Source: Arthrobacter sp. StoSoilB5 (lineage in GTDB: Bacteria; Actinomycetota; Actinomycetes; Actinomycetales; Micrococcaceae). Taken from it: 64,000 nucleotides of DNA. Shown here piece by piece: positions 43,265 to 52,603 of this stretch (within the stretch, counting starts at the first letter, position 1; each line of letters starts with the position of its first letter). The DNA is taken from assembly GCF_019977235.1 (NCBI RefSeq), contig NZ_AP024646.1:4340001-4404000 (forward strand), written 5' to 3'. The notes under the pieces are model-generated. The model did not search any database. It was not told where the DNA came from and saw only the letters and a program-made list of their open reading frames with translations. Both the position numbers and the translations under genes were made by a program.

Positions 43265-44191
43265 TTAGCCCTTGAGGCCTTGTGTTGAGACGCCTTCGAC
43301 GATGTAGCGCTGGAAGATGAGGAAGAAGGCCAGTACTGGGAGGAGGGCGAGGACGGACATGGCGATCATGGCGCCGTAGTCCGAGGATTGGGTTTGGTCC
43401 ACGAAGAGGCGCAGCGCCAGCGGCAGCGGGTATTTTTCGGGGGTGTTCAGGTAGAGCAGGGGGCCCAGGAAGTCGTTCCAGCTCCAGATGAAGGAGAAGA
43501 TGGAGGTGGAGATCAGGGCCGGTTTCATCAGCGGGAGCATGATGGAGCCGAAGATCCGGACGTGTCCTGCGCCGTCGATGCGGGCGGCCTCGTCCAGTTC
43601 GGCCGGCAGGCCACGCATGAACTGGACCATGAGGAAGACGAAGAACGCGTCCGCGGCGAGGAATTTGCCGATCAGCAGGGGCACGTAGGTGTCCACCAGG
43701 CCCAGCTGCTGGAACACGATGTACTGCGGGATGATCACCACGTGGAAGGGCAGCAGGAGGGTGGCGATCATCATGCCGAAGAACAGGCCGCGGCCGGGGA
43801 AGTTGATCCGGGCGAAGGCGTAGGCGGAGATGGATGCCGACAGAACGGTCCCGACGACGGCGCCGATGGCCAGGATCAGGGAGTTGGTGAAGAACGTCAG
43901 GGTGGAGACCCCGCCGATTCCTTCCATGGCGGTGGCGAAGTTATCGAAGCTGAAGTTGTTTGACCAGAGCGAGTTGTTGGCCCCGCCGATTTCGGAGTTG
44001 GGTTTGAAGGACGCGGAGATCATCCACACGGCCGGGTAGAGGACCATCGCCACCAGCGCCAGGGCAATGAGATGGAAGATGGTGCTCTTGATGCGCTTGG
44101 CGGTGGTGGACTCGGACTTCGGGTTGTAGGCCGGGGCCGACGTGGCGGGCTTTGTAGGTTGGGGCTGGGTGGGGGTTGCCATGGTTGTCAC
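43265..44191 (-). CDS. Carbohydrate ABC permease (MalG type)
   Basis: A 308-residue permease with a basic N-terminus, six hydrophobic segments and the EAA loop ELDEAARIDGAGHVRIFGSIMLPL. The MVQFMRGLPAELDEAA and IWSWNDFLGPLLYL stretches are typical of CUT1 importers. Its start overlaps the MalF-type gene by 4 bases. It serves the binding protein at 45155. Confidence 0.93.
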   Translation of the reverse strand: MTTMATPTQPQPTKPATSAPAYNPKSESTTAKRIKSTIFHLIALALVAMVLYPAVWMISASFKPNSEIGGANNSLWSNNFSFDNFATAMEGIGGVSTLTFFTNSLILAIGAVVGTVLSASISAYAFARINFPGRGLFFGMMIATLLLPFHVVIIPQYIVFQQLGLVDTYVPLLIGKFLAADAFFVFLMVQFMRGLPAELDEAARIDGAGHVRIFGSIMLPLMKPALISTSIFSFIWSWNDFLGPLLYLNTPEKYPLPLALRLFVDQTQSSDYGAMIAMSVLALLPVLAFFLIFQRYIVEGVSTQGLKG

Positions 44192-45141
44192 TTTGCATCA
44201 CCGCTGTAGTGGACCCAGGACTTGGAGGTCTTGAAGAAGATCAGCGTGATGACGCCGACCACGATCACCAGCAGCCAGGCCATGGCCGAAGCGTAGCCCA
44301 TCCGGAAATCGGAGAAACCGCGCAAGTACAGGTAGAGGGTGTAGAAGAGGGTGGAGCCTGCGGGGCCGCCTTCACCGTTGGAGATGATGTAGGCCGAGGC
44401 GAAGATCTGGAACGCGTGGATGGTTTCCATCAGCAGGTTGAAGAAGATCACCGGGGAGAGCATGGGCCAGGTGATGTTGATGAACTTCCGTACCGGTCCG
44501 GCCCCGTCCATGGAGGCCGCCTCGTAGAGGTCGGCCGGGATCTGCTTGAGCCCGGCGAGGAAGATCACCATTGGGGCGCCGAACTGCCAGACGGTCAGCA
44601 GGATCATCATGCCCATGGTCATGTTCGGGTTGCCCACCCAGCCGCCGAGGTTGATCCCCAAGAAGGACAGGCCCTGGTCCACGGGGCCGGAATCGCCGAA
44701 CATCGCTTTCCACACGATCGCGATGGACACCGAGGCACCGATCAGGGACGGGGCGTAGAACGCGGACCGGTAGAAGCCCTGGCCGCGGCGTTTGCTGTTC
44801 AGCAGCATCGCGACCAGCAACGCCGCGGCGAGCTTCAGCGGGGTACCGAAGACCACGTAGCTGAGGGTCACGCCCACGGACTGCAGGAACCGTTCGTCCT
44901 GGAAGAGGGTGGCGTAGTTATCGAACCCGATCCATTTGGGGGCATCGAAGAGGTTGTAATTGGTGAAGGACAGGTACAGCGAGGAAATCATCGGGCCCAC
45001 GGTCAGGGCGATGAATCCCAGAAGCCAGGGCAACAGGAAGGTGTAGCCGGCGCGGGTATCCGCTCCCCGCCGCCGCGGCTTGCGCGACTGCGGGACAGCG
45101 GACGTTTGGGAACGCCTGCTCAGGGTTGGGCTTTGAGTCAC
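44188..45141 (-). CDS. Carbohydrate ABC permease (MalF type)
   Basis: A CUT1 permease of about 317 residues with six hydrophobic segments and the EAA loop DLYEAASMDGAGPVRKFINITWPML. I take GTG 45141, 13 bases after the binding-protein stop, because the longer frame would run into that gene. The cytoplasmic N-terminus is basic (RKPRRRG). Confidence 0.9.
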   Translation of the reverse strand: MTQSPTLSRRSQTSAVPQSRKPRRRGADTRAGYTFLLPWLLGFIALTVGPMISSLYLSFTNYNLFDAPKWIGFDNYATLFQDERFLQSVGVTLSYVVFGTPLKLAAALLVAMLLNSKRRGQGFYRSAFYAPSLIGASVSIAIVWKAMFGDSGPVDQGLSFLGINLGGWVGNPNMTMGMMILLTVWQFGAPMVIFLAGLKQIPADLYEAASMDGAGPVRKFINITWPMLSPVIFFNLLMETIHAFQIFASAYIISNGEGGPAGSTLFYTLYLYLRGFSDFRMGYASAMAWLLVIVVGVITLIFFKTSKSWVHYSGDAK

Positions 45142-45154
45142 GAGATCAATCCGC

Positions 45155-46438
45155 TCAGGCGTTCTGCTTGATAAGGTCTTCGGCTTCCTTGAACCACGCA
45201 TCCACTGCGCCGTCCACGGTCAGCTTGCCGTAGTTCAGGTCCTGGGTAACACGCTTGAACGTTGACTCAAGCGTGCCGAACCCGACGATGGGCGGCTCGG
45301 GAGCGTCCTTGAGGTACTTCTCGATCGACTTCTCGTAGTCCACCACGAGCTTGTCCGTCCCTTCAAAGGTTGTTCCGTCGCGCTGGGTCTTGGACGCCGG
45401 GACACCACGGGAGGTCTTGAAGATCTGGCCGACCTCGGGATCGTTGACCATGAAGTCGATGAAGCGGGCAGCAGCGTCCTTGTACTTGGTCTTGGCGCTG
45501 GCCACCATGAGCATGGACGGCTTGAGGAACAGGCCCAGGTTGACAGGGTCATCCGAGGGAACGGGAACGAGCTTGAGTTCCTTCGCGCCGCTGTCCGCAA
45601 GGTAACCGGCCATGAAGTTATCCCAGGTGACTTCCGTGGCGGTGACGTTGGAACCGAACGGGGACTTGGGCAGCAACTGCGTGGCCTTGTCCTCGCCCAC
45701 GATCGCGCCGGTACCGCGCAGGTCCGCGGTGAGGTTCCACCACTTCTTCAGATCGTCCTTGGAGAATCCAAGCTTGCCCTCATCGGTGAAGGCCTTGATG
45801 TTGTTCTGTCGCAGCCAGATGTTGAAGTTCCACCAGATGCCGGTGTAGTCGGTGCCGCCGAACAGCGTGCCGTTGCCCTTCTGACCAACGTCGGCCAGGA
45901 AGGCGTTGAACTCCTTGTAGTTCCAGGAGCCATCCGGCTCGGCGATGCCCAGGCTCTTGAGCTTGGCGGGATCGTAGTAAACCGCGAAGGCGTTGGTGCT
46001 GGTGGGAATGCCATAGGTCTTGCCCCGGATCTGGCCTGAGGGAAGGAGGGATTTGTCGAAAGCGTCCGTGTTGATCTTCACCGTGCCCAGGTCAAGGAGC
46101 TGGTTGCGCTGGCCATAATCACGCAGATAGGAAAGGTCCCACTGCATGACGTCCGGCAAGCCGCCGCCTGCTGCTTCCGTGGCGCGTTTCTGCCAGTAAC
46201 CGGCGAAGTCCGTGAAGTTTCCATTGACCTTGATGTCGGGGTTCTTGGACTCGAAGAGGGCAATTGCCTTGCGGGTACGCTCGGCGCGGTCATCGTTGCC
46301 CCACCAGGTGTAGTTGATGGTTACCGGGTTTTGTGCGGAGCCTGTTTGCGCCGGGGAAGACTGGCCACAGGCGGACAGGAACGCAGCAGATGCGGTACCG
46401 AGAGCCACCGTCGTGAGGAAATTTCTTCTGTTGATCAT
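45155..46438 (-). CDS. Sugar-binding lipoprotein of CUT1 importer
   Basis: A 427-residue extracellular solute-binding protein (family 1) with a twin-arginine-like INRRNFLTTVAL start, a hydrophobic segment and the lipobox FLSAC. TINYTWWGNDDRAERTRKAI begins the mature domain in outline. The start at ATG 46438 has AAGGAGG 6 bases upstream; a TTG further up is less likely. It is divergent from the GH42 beta-galactosidase gene, so galactosides are the likely ligand. Confidence 0.93.
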   Translation of the reverse strand: MINRRNFLTTVALGTASAAFLSACGQSSPAQTGSAQNPVTINYTWWGNDDRAERTRKAIALFESKNPDIKVNGNFTDFAGYWQKRATEAAGGGLPDVMQWDLSYLRDYGQRNQLLDLGTVKINTDAFDKSLLPSGQIRGKTYGIPTSTNAFAVYYDPAKLKSLGIAEPDGSWNYKEFNAFLADVGQKGNGTLFGGTDYTGIWWNFNIWLRQNNIKAFTDEGKLGFSKDDLKKWWNLTADLRGTGAIVGEDKATQLLPKSPFGSNVTATEVTWDNFMAGYLADSGAKELKLVPVPSDDPVNLGLFLKPSMLMVASAKTKYKDAAARFIDFMVNDPEVGQIFKTSRGVPASKTQRDGTTFEGTDKLVVDYEKSIEKYLKDAPEPPIVGFGTLESTFKRVTQDLNYGKLTVDGAVDAWFKEAEDLIKQNA

Positions 46439-46543
46439 GAGAGCCTCCTTGCTCAGTTGGTGCAAGCGCCTCAGATCCCCTTAAGGGAAAGTGACTTCGC
46501 TTACACTCGTTCTGAATCGATACAATATCCCCAATCGGGAATC

Positions 46544-46560
46544 TGGGCAAGCGTTTTCCA
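46544..46560. promoter_or_regulatory. LacI-type operator between sugar importer and GH42 gene
   Basis: TGGGCAAGCGTTTTCCA has the AAGCGNTTTCC pattern of LacI-family operators. It sits in the 197-base gap between the divergent binding-protein and beta-galactosidase genes and could control both. It differs from the TGAGAAAGCGTTTTCTCA sites further right, so a different LacI-family protein probably binds here. Confidence 0.6.
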
Positions 46561-46635
46561 AGATCCTCGCCTAACCTGATAGCAACGAAGCTCCACGAGC
46601 TGTCCCCGCACAGCCGAACCCGACTAGGAGTCCCT

Positions 46636-48687
46636 TTGTCCTCCCCTGAACTCTCCGCAGGCCCATCCAAGGGGCCGTCCGTTTGGAACAGCCTCCACGG
46701 CATCGCCTACGGCGGCGACTACAACCCCGAGCAATGGCCGGAGGATGTCCGCCGTGAAGATATCGAGCTCATGAAGGAGGCCGGGGTCAATTTCCTGAGC
46801 GTCGCCATCTTCTCCTGGGGCCTGCTCGAACCCGTGGAAGGCCAGTACGATTTCGGTTGGCTGGACGAGGTCATGGACAACCTCCACCAAGCCGGGATCA
46901 AGGTGGCGTTGGCTACGGCTACCGCATCGCCGCCAGCCTGGTTGGCGAGAAAATACCCCGAAATCCTGCCCATAACGGCGGAAGGAACCAGGCTGGAACG
47001 TGGCTCGCGGCGCCACTACACGCCGTCGTCCTCGGTGTACCGCAGGTACGCCACCACCATGACGCGCGTCATGGCCGAACGGTACAAGGACCACCCGGCC
47101 CTGGCACTGTGGCATGTCGACAACGAGCTCGGTTGCCATGTGGGAGAGTTCTACGGGGAAGAAGACGCAGCCGCTTTCCGAGCCTGGCTTGAACGCCGCT
47201 ACGGCACCATCGATGTGCTCAACGAAGCATGGGGAACCGCGTTCTGGTCCCAGCACTACGCCTCGTTCGAGGAAATCGTTCCACCCGGCGCCGCCCCCAC
47301 CACGCTCAACCCCGGACAGCAACTGGACTTTGCGCGCTTCAACTCGTGGGCGTTCATCGATTACTACCGCGCCCTGCTGGCAGTGATCCGCGAAGTCACA
47401 CCGAATATCCCCGCCACCACCAACTTCATGGTTTCCAGCGCCACCAAGACCTTGGACTACTTCGACTGGTCCAAGGACATGGATGTGATCGCGAACGATC
47501 ATTACCTGGTGGCGGCAGATCCGGAACGGGAGATCGAACTTGCCTTCAGCGCCGACCTCACACGCGGCGTGGCGGGCGGCGAACCGTGGATCCTGATGGA
47601 GCACTCCACGTCGGCCGTGAACTGGCAGCCGCACAACCAACCAAAGATGCCCGGGGAAATGCTCCGCAACTCCCTGGCGCACGTTGCCCGGGGCGCCGAC
47701 GCCGTCATGTTCTTCCAGTGGCGCCAGAGCAAGGCCGGGTCCGAGAAGTTCCACTCGGCCATGGTTCCGCACGGAGGACGCGACACGCAGGTCTGGCGGA
47801 ATGTGGTGGAACTCGGCGATGCCCTATCCAAGCTGGAATCCGTGAAAGGTTCCCGCGTGGAATCGCAGGTGGCGCTCGTCTTTGACTACGAAGCGTGGTG
47901 GGCCTCGGAACTGGATTCGCATCCTTCGCAGTCCCTGAAATACCTGGAAACCATGCGTGCTTTCCACCGGTCCCTGTACCTTCGCGGGGTCACGTCAGAC
48001 TTTGTCCACCCCTCCGCCGACCTCTCCGGCTACGATCTCATCCTGGTGTGCACCCTCTACGCCGTGACGGACTCTGACGCCGCCTCCATCGCTGCCGCCG
48101 CAAAGGGTGGCGCAACCGTCCTCATCAGCTATTTCAGCGGCATTGTGGACGAGCGCGACCACGTTCGGTTGGGGGGCTATCCAGGTGCCTTCCGCGAGTT
48201 GCTGGGCATCAGGACCGAGGAATTCCACCCACTTTTCCCCGGCAGCACACTCACCCTCAGCGATGGAACGGTTGGTTCCTTGTGGAGCGAGCACGTTCAC
48301 GTGGCTGAGTCGGAGGGCGGGCCTGCCGAGGTTCTGGCAACCTTTACGGACTACCCGTTGGACGGCGTCCCTGCCCTCACGCGCCGATCCGCCGGGGCGG
48401 GGGCTGCCTGGTACCTTGCCACACTCCCCGACGCCGATGGCATCGACTCACTCACTGCCCGGCTGCTGGAGGAAGCTGGGGTGAGAGCGGTTACCGAGGC
48501 TTCTGCCGGCGTCGAGCTCTCCCGGCGGCGATCTGCGGACGGCCGCAGCTTCCTCTTCGCCATTAACCACAGCCGGGAGGACTTGATGGTGAAGGCCGAC
48601 GGCGACGAGCTCCTGGGCGGAGTGCGCTTCAGTGGCGTGGTGCCCGCCGGAGCCGTGGCAGTTATCGCGGAGGACCAACCCAAGTAA
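46636..48687 (+). CDS. Beta-galactosidase, GH42
   Basis: A 683-residue retaining glycosidase that removes terminal beta-galactose, probably from galactan or galacto-oligosaccharides. The catalytic acid/base is E164 in HVDNELG, and the nucleophile is E322 in WILMEHST; the N-terminal GGDYNPEQWP is typical of GH42. A trimerisation domain and a C-terminal beta domain follow. There is no signal peptide, so it works on imported sugars. The start is TTG 46636 with AGGAG 5 bases upstream. Confidence 0.95.
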   Translation: MSSPELSAGPSKGPSVWNSLHGIAYGGDYNPEQWPEDVRREDIELMKEAGVNFLSVAIFSWGLLEPVEGQYDFGWLDEVMDNLHQAGIKVALATATASPPAWLARKYPEILPITAEGTRLERGSRRHYTPSSSVYRRYATTMTRVMAERYKDHPALALWHVDNELGCHVGEFYGEEDAAAFRAWLERRYGTIDVLNEAWGTAFWSQHYASFEEIVPPGAAPTTLNPGQQLDFARFNSWAFIDYYRALLAVIREVTPNIPATTNFMVSSATKTLDYFDWSKDMDVIANDHYLVAADPEREIELAFSADLTRGVAGGEPWILMEHSTSAVNWQPHNQPKMPGEMLRNSLAHVARGADAVMFFQWRQSKAGSEKFHSAMVPHGGRDTQVWRNVVELGDALSKLESVKGSRVESQVALVFDYEAWWASELDSHPSQSLKYLETMRAFHRSLYLRGVTSDFVHPSADLSGYDLILVCTLYAVTDSDAASIAAAAKGGATVLISYFSGIVDERDHVRLGGYPGAFRELLGIRTEEFHPLFPGSTLTLSDGTVGSLWSEHVHVAESEGGPAEVLATFTDYPLDGVPALTRRSAGAGAAWYLATLPDADGIDSLTARLLEEAGVRAVTEASAGVELSRRRSADGRSFLFAINHSREDLMVKADGDELLGGVRFSGVVPAGAVAVIAEDQPK

Positions 48688-48693
48688 GTAGCA

Positions 48694-48729
48694 GCAGAGC
48701 GCGTTTTGACGGCTCAGAACGCGCTCTAC
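48694..48729 (+). terminator. Hairpin after GH42 gene
   Basis: AGAGCGCGTT and its perfect inverted copy AACGCGCTCT are separated by a 12-base loop, 7 bases after the beta-galactosidase stop codon. Confidence 0.7.
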
Positions 48730-48759
48730 TGCGACCCAGTTGGGTCCGCGACACGCAAA

Positions 48760-48804
48760 AACCGCGCCCCGGTCGGATCACGAATGATTCGACCGGAGCG
48801 CGGT
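48760..48804. terminator. Bidirectional terminator between convergent genes
   Basis: ACCGCGCCCCGGTCG and CGACCGGAGCGCGGT form a long stem with one mismatch and a loop of about 14 bases; A runs on the left and TCTCTTT on the right suit termination in both directions. It separates the GH42 gene from the binding-protein gene on the minus strand. Confidence 0.8.
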
Positions 48805-48829
48805 TCTCTTTGTAGTTGGCTGCCGGAAG

Positions 48830-50206
48830 CTAGGCTCCGATCGCGGACTTCATCTCATCCACGGCCTTCTTGCCCGCTTCTTCCGTGGAGAGCCTGTTGA
48901 ACAGGACTTCCGAAGAATAGCGCTTGATGATTTCCTGGATGGCACCTGCACCCTTAGGCGGTGCGGCCGGGGCTTCACCGAGCTCGGGCTGGATCTCGCT
49001 GATGAAGTTGACCACCTTGGTGTCCGCCGCCGCCAGCTTGGGAGCGATTGCCTCGCGGACGTCCGAGTTGGGGTAAACGCCGCGGTCAGCCAGCAGGATT
49101 TCGCCCGCCTTGACATTGTTCGCTAGGAAGTCGATGAACTTGGCGGTCTCTTCAGGGTGCTTGGTCCTGGACGAAGCAGACCAGAACTGGGAAGCCTTGT
49201 ACCAGAGCTGCGTGTCAGCAGCCTTGCCCGTCCTGGACGGGAAACGGAGGATCTGCAGTTCACCGCCCGCGGCTTTCTCGAGCGCCGGCAGCTGGTTGGA
49301 CCACCAGAAGGCCATGCCGTTCTTGCCGGTTGCCAAGCCACTCTGATCCAGTGGCGCAGCTTCGGCCTCGACGATCTCGGACGCTGTCGGAACGGCTTTC
49401 TGCTCGCTCATTTCCTTCAGGAAGTCCCAGTAGCCTGCGATGTCTGAAGGTTCGAAGCCAAGCTTGCCGTCCTGGGTGTAGAGAGACTTGCCGTTCTGGC
49501 GCAGCCACACGCCAAGGGAGGCCTCATCCGTGCCGTATGCGGCAGCCCCATAAGTTCCCTTGGGCGACTTGCTGGTGACTTCAGCCGCGATGCGCTCGAA
49601 GTCTTCCCATGTCCAGGTCTTGTCGTCGGGGAGTGGGACGCCCGCGGCTTTGAAGACCGCCGGGTTGGCCAGGATGGTGGCAGCGTTGATGCCTGCCGCA
49701 ATACCAGTGAGCCCCTTGGACCCCTTGCCGGCATTCAGCGCGGCTTCGTCCAGTTTGGACGTATCGATCTTGTACTTGGACAGGTCCAGGAGGGCTCCAC
49801 GGGTGGAGTACTCTGTGATGTACTTTTCGTCCATCTGGATGATGTCTGGAGCGTCGTTGGCAGCAACTTGAGTGGCCAGCTTGTCCCAGTAGCCGCTCCA
49901 ATCGCCGTACTCGGCCTTGATCTTAATGTTGGGGTTCTCGGCTTCAAAAGCTGCAATGGCTGCCTGCGTCAATTGCGCACGCTTGTCGCCACCCCACCAG
50001 GAAAAGCGGAGCTCCACTTTGCCGTCGGCACTCTTTTGTTCTGCGCCATCGCCGCAAGCGCTAAGCGCCAGAACGGCAGCAGCTGTGGCAGCGATAATGG
50101 CCGAGGCGCGCAGCCGCCGCTTGGACCGCTTGGCCTTGGGTTCCGATGCCCGGGCTTTGGAAGCATCTTCGGGGGCGACTGCTTCACCCTTTGGAAATAC
50201 CGGCAC
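48830..50206 (-). CDS. Sugar-binding lipoprotein of the third importer
   Basis: A 458-residue family 1 solute-binding protein with an unusually long basic N-terminal region (about 30 residues), a hydrophobic segment and the lipobox LALSAC. The mature domain begins with ELRFSWWGGDKRAQLTQAAI in outline. It starts with GTG, with GGAG a few bases upstream. It lies 155 bases downstream of the permease genes and has its own LacI-type operator at 50242. A decayed relative is at 40893. Confidence 0.93.
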   Translation of the reverse strand: MPVFPKGEAVAPEDASKARASEPKAKRSKRRLRASAIIAATAAAVLALSACGDGAEQKSADGKVELRFSWWGGDKRAQLTQAAIAAFEAENPNIKIKAEYGDWSGYWDKLATQVAANDAPDIIQMDEKYITEYSTRGALLDLSKYKIDTSKLDEAALNAGKGSKGLTGIAAGINAATILANPAVFKAAGVPLPDDKTWTWEDFERIAAEVTSKSPKGTYGAAAYGTDEASLGVWLRQNGKSLYTQDGKLGFEPSDIAGYWDFLKEMSEQKAVPTASEIVEAEAAPLDQSGLATGKNGMAFWWSNQLPALEKAAGGELQILRFPSRTGKAADTQLWYKASQFWSASSRTKHPEETAKFIDFLANNVKAGEILLADRGVYPNSDVREAIAPKLAAADTKVVNFISEIQPELGEAPAAPPKGAGAIQEIIKRYSSEVLFNRLSTEEAGKKAVDEMKSAIGA

Positions 50207-50241
50207 TGTTGTCTCCGATCCTCTTTGATCTTGATGCGAAG

Positions 50242-50258
50242 TGAGAAAGCGTTTTCTC
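50242..50258. promoter_or_regulatory. LacI-family operator upstream of binding-protein gene
   Basis: TGAGAAAGCGTTTTCTC is a near-perfect palindrome, identical over 17 bases to the site in front of the LacI-family regulator gene at 62840. It lies 36 bases upstream of the binding-protein start. Confidence 0.8.
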
Positions 50259-50360
50259 GCATGGATTTTATGCTACAAGTCACAATCTTGTATGACAAGA
50301 TCTCTGCTTGTATTACTTGTCGGGCGAAAGCCCTGGACTTCTCTTGAGTACGCCGAGGTC

Positions 50361-51293
50361 CTACTTGATGCCGGTAGTTGCGATGCCCTTAATGAGGAAC
50401 CGCTGGCCGAACAGGAAGACAAGGAACACAGGGAACAAGGACACAATGGACATCGCGAAGAGTGATCCCCAACTCGTGGCGGACTGCGAGTCAACGAAAG
50501 CGCGGAGCGCTACGGGGACAGTGAACATGTCCGGGTCCGTCAAGTAGATGAGGGCGCCGAAGAAGTCATTCCACGTCCAGATGAAAGTGAAGATGGTAGT
50601 GGTGGCGAGAGCGGGAACCATGAGGGGCAGGATGACCCGCAGGAAGATCCTGGGGTGCCCGGCGCCGTCAATGCGGGCGGCTTCATCGAGTTCCTTGGGA
50701 ATACCGCGGATGAACTGGACCATGAGGAACACAAAGAACGCGTCCGTGGCCAGGAGCTTCGGGACGATGAGCGGCCAGAAGGTGTTCACCCAACCGATCT
50801 GTGAAAACAGGATGTACTGCGGCACGATCACAACATGGAACGGCAGCATGATGGTTAGCAGCATGATGCCGAAGAACAGCTTCTTGCCACTGAATTGGAG
50901 CCGGGCGAAGGCATAGGCAGCCATGGAGCAGGAGATCAGGTTTCCGACGATCGAGCCGAGTACGACGATTGCAGAGTTGATCATGTAATGCCCGAAGGGG
51001 TGGGTCAGCGCAGACCAACCATCGGTGTAGTTGCTCATTTCCAGGTTGTTCAGCCAAAGGCCGGGTTCACGGAAGATGAGGTCGTTGGGCCGCAGGGAGG
51101 AAACAACCATCCACAGCAGTGGGTAGATCATGATGCCGCCCACGAGGATCAGGATGGCATGCTTGATAAGTCCCTTGATGCGGGCATTGCGGCTGAAGGC
51201 CAGGTTGCCCGGTGATTCGCGGCGCCGCGGGCTTTTGCTGGTCTTGCTGCTTTCGGCCTCAGTGGCGGCCGGGAGGGTCTGGATTTTAGTCAT
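50361..51293 (-). CDS. Carbohydrate ABC permease (MalG type)
   Basis: A 310-residue CUT1 permease with a Ser/Arg-rich cytoplasmic N-terminus, six hydrophobic segments and the EAA loop ELDEAARIDGAGHPRIFLRVILPL. The start at ATG 51293 gives a normal length and an 8-base overlap with the MalF-type gene; the frame upstream of it is inside that gene and is not coding. Confidence 0.92.
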   Translation of the reverse strand: MTKIQTLPAATEAESSKTSKSPRRRESPGNLAFSRNARIKGLIKHAILILVGGIMIYPLLWMVVSSLRPNDLIFREPGLWLNNLEMSNYTDGWSALTHPFGHYMINSAIVVLGSIVGNLISCSMAAYAFARLQFSGKKLFFGIMLLTIMLPFHVVIVPQYILFSQIGWVNTFWPLIVPKLLATDAFFVFLMVQFIRGIPKELDEAARIDGAGHPRIFLRVILPLMVPALATTTIFTFIWTWNDFFGALIYLTDPDMFTVPVALRAFVDSQSATSWGSLFAMSIVSLFPVFLVFLFGQRFLIKGIATTGIK

Positions 51294-52230
51294 CGTAGAA
51301 CACCCAATACTTTGAAGCGATGAAGTTGATGGCAGTGAAGACACCGATGATGACCAGCAGGAACCAGGCCATCGCCGAGGCGTAGCCCATATCGAACTGA
51401 CCGAAGCCCTTCTGGTACAGGTACAACGTGAAGAACATGGTGGAGTCGGACGGACCACCGTTGCCGCCGGAGACGATGAACGCCTGCGTGAACGACTGGA
51501 ACGAGCCAATGATTTGCAGCACCAGGTTGAAGAAGATGATGGGGCTAAGCATCGGCAGGGTGATCCGCCAGAACTTCTGCAAAGTGGTGGCGCCATCAAC
51601 CTCGGCGGCCTCGTAGTACATGTTCGGGATCTGGCGCAGGCCCGCCAGGAAGATGATCATGGGGCTGCCAAACGTCCAGACATGCAGAAGGATGATGGAG
51701 CCAAGGGCAGTGTTTGGATCCGAGATCCAGCCGGGACCTTGAATGCCGATCATGGCCAACACCTGGTTCACAAGGCCGGTGGTGCCGAAGATCTGCTTCC
51801 AAAGAATGGCAACAGCGACAGATCCGCCCAACAGCGACGGCAAGTAGAAGATGGAGCGATAGAACGGAAGGCCACGGAGCCCTTTGTCCAGGACGAGCGC
51901 GATCACTAGCGCTACAGCCAACTGGAGCGGCACGCCCACCAGCACATATGTGAAAGTAACGCGCAAGGAATTGTGGAGACGGGCATCGCCGAACATGCGG
52001 ACGAAGTTGTCGATTCCCACCCATTGCGGAGGTTGCAGGAGGTTGTAGTCCGTGAAGGACAAGTACAACGACATCAGCATCGGACCCACGGTGATGACAA
52101 CGAGGCCGATCAGCCATGGCAGGAGGAATACGTACGCGGCCTTGTTGTCGCGGCCGTTCGCTTTCTTCTCCTCCTTGGTCATGGGCCCCTTGCGGCGGGT
52201 CATTGTGGAGAGTTCGCCAATGGCGCTCAT
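51286..52230 (-). CDS. Carbohydrate ABC permease (MalF type)
   Basis: A 314-residue CUT1 permease with six hydrophobic segments and the EAA loop YYEAAEVDGATTLQKFWRITLPML. It overlaps the MalG-type gene by 8 bases and a possible 21-codon frame upstream by 4 bases. No ATPase gene is present in the cluster, so a shared ATPase is expected. Confidence 0.92.
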   Translation of the reverse strand: MSAIGELSTMTRRKGPMTKEEKKANGRDNKAAYVFLLPWLIGLVVITVGPMLMSLYLSFTDYNLLQPPQWVGIDNFVRMFGDARLHNSLRVTFTYVLVGVPLQLAVALVIALVLDKGLRGLPFYRSIFYLPSLLGGSVAVAILWKQIFGTTGLVNQVLAMIGIQGPGWISDPNTALGSIILLHVWTFGSPMIIFLAGLRQIPNMYYEAAEVDGATTLQKFWRITLPMLSPIIFFNLVLQIIGSFQSFTQAFIVSGGNGGPSDSTMFFTLYLYQKGFGQFDMGYASAMAWFLLVIIGVFTAINFIASKYWVFYDD

Positions 52231-52292
52231 TGCTTCCTCCCTGCCTGACCGCGAACGCCTTCCGGCGTCCCCGTGTGTTCATATGCGGCCAT
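52227..52292 (-). CDS. Possible 21-residue peptide coupled to permease
   Basis: A short frame starts at ATG 52292 behind a strong AAAGGAG site and ends in TGA that overlaps the permease ATG by 4 bases. The peptide starts MAAYEHTGTPEGVR and is hydrophilic with a basic end. It may serve translational coupling or be a real small protein. Only the ribosome binding site and the overlap support it. Confidence 0.42.
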   Translation of the reverse strand: MAAYEHTGTPEGVRGQAGRKQ

Positions 52293-52603
52293 GTGGTCTC
52301 CTTTGGTCATCGTGGCCATCCACGGAGTACGAGTGTGCTTGATGCTTGCCTTCCAGGAGTCCGCCGTTCGCCCGGCGGCACCCTCCGACCCGCCGGGATG
52401 TGCATCCTGGTGATCAGCGGCTCCGTACCAAAGTAAACGTTTTCTTGACCCATGTACAGCCTTTTGCTAATTTTTGAGAAAGCGTTTTCTTGCGAAGCCG
52501 CCGATACCCGTTTCCCCACGCTGAAGAAGCCCGGCGTGCGCATTCGCGCACCTTCCGCACCGATAAGGCAGGACACCATTGTTCCCCAAGCACTGCGACT
52601 GCC
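52293..52603. promoter_or_regulatory. Divergent control region with two LacI-type sites
   Basis: This 311-base gap separates the third importer (minus) from the hydrolase-MocA-M24 operon (plus). TGAGAAAGCGTTTTCTT (52475-52491) matches the operators at 50242 and 62840. A half-matching site AAACGTTTTCTTGA (52435-52448) lies about 35 bases to the left. The rest up to 52603 holds no convincing gene; the reading frame of the hydrolase is open upstream to 52490 but the extra residues look non-coding. Confidence 0.7.

Noticed and set aside
46624..47772. A 382-codon minus-strand frame opposite the GH42 gene
   Set aside because: The plus strand encodes a full GH42 enzyme with both catalytic glutamates; the antisense frame has no motif.
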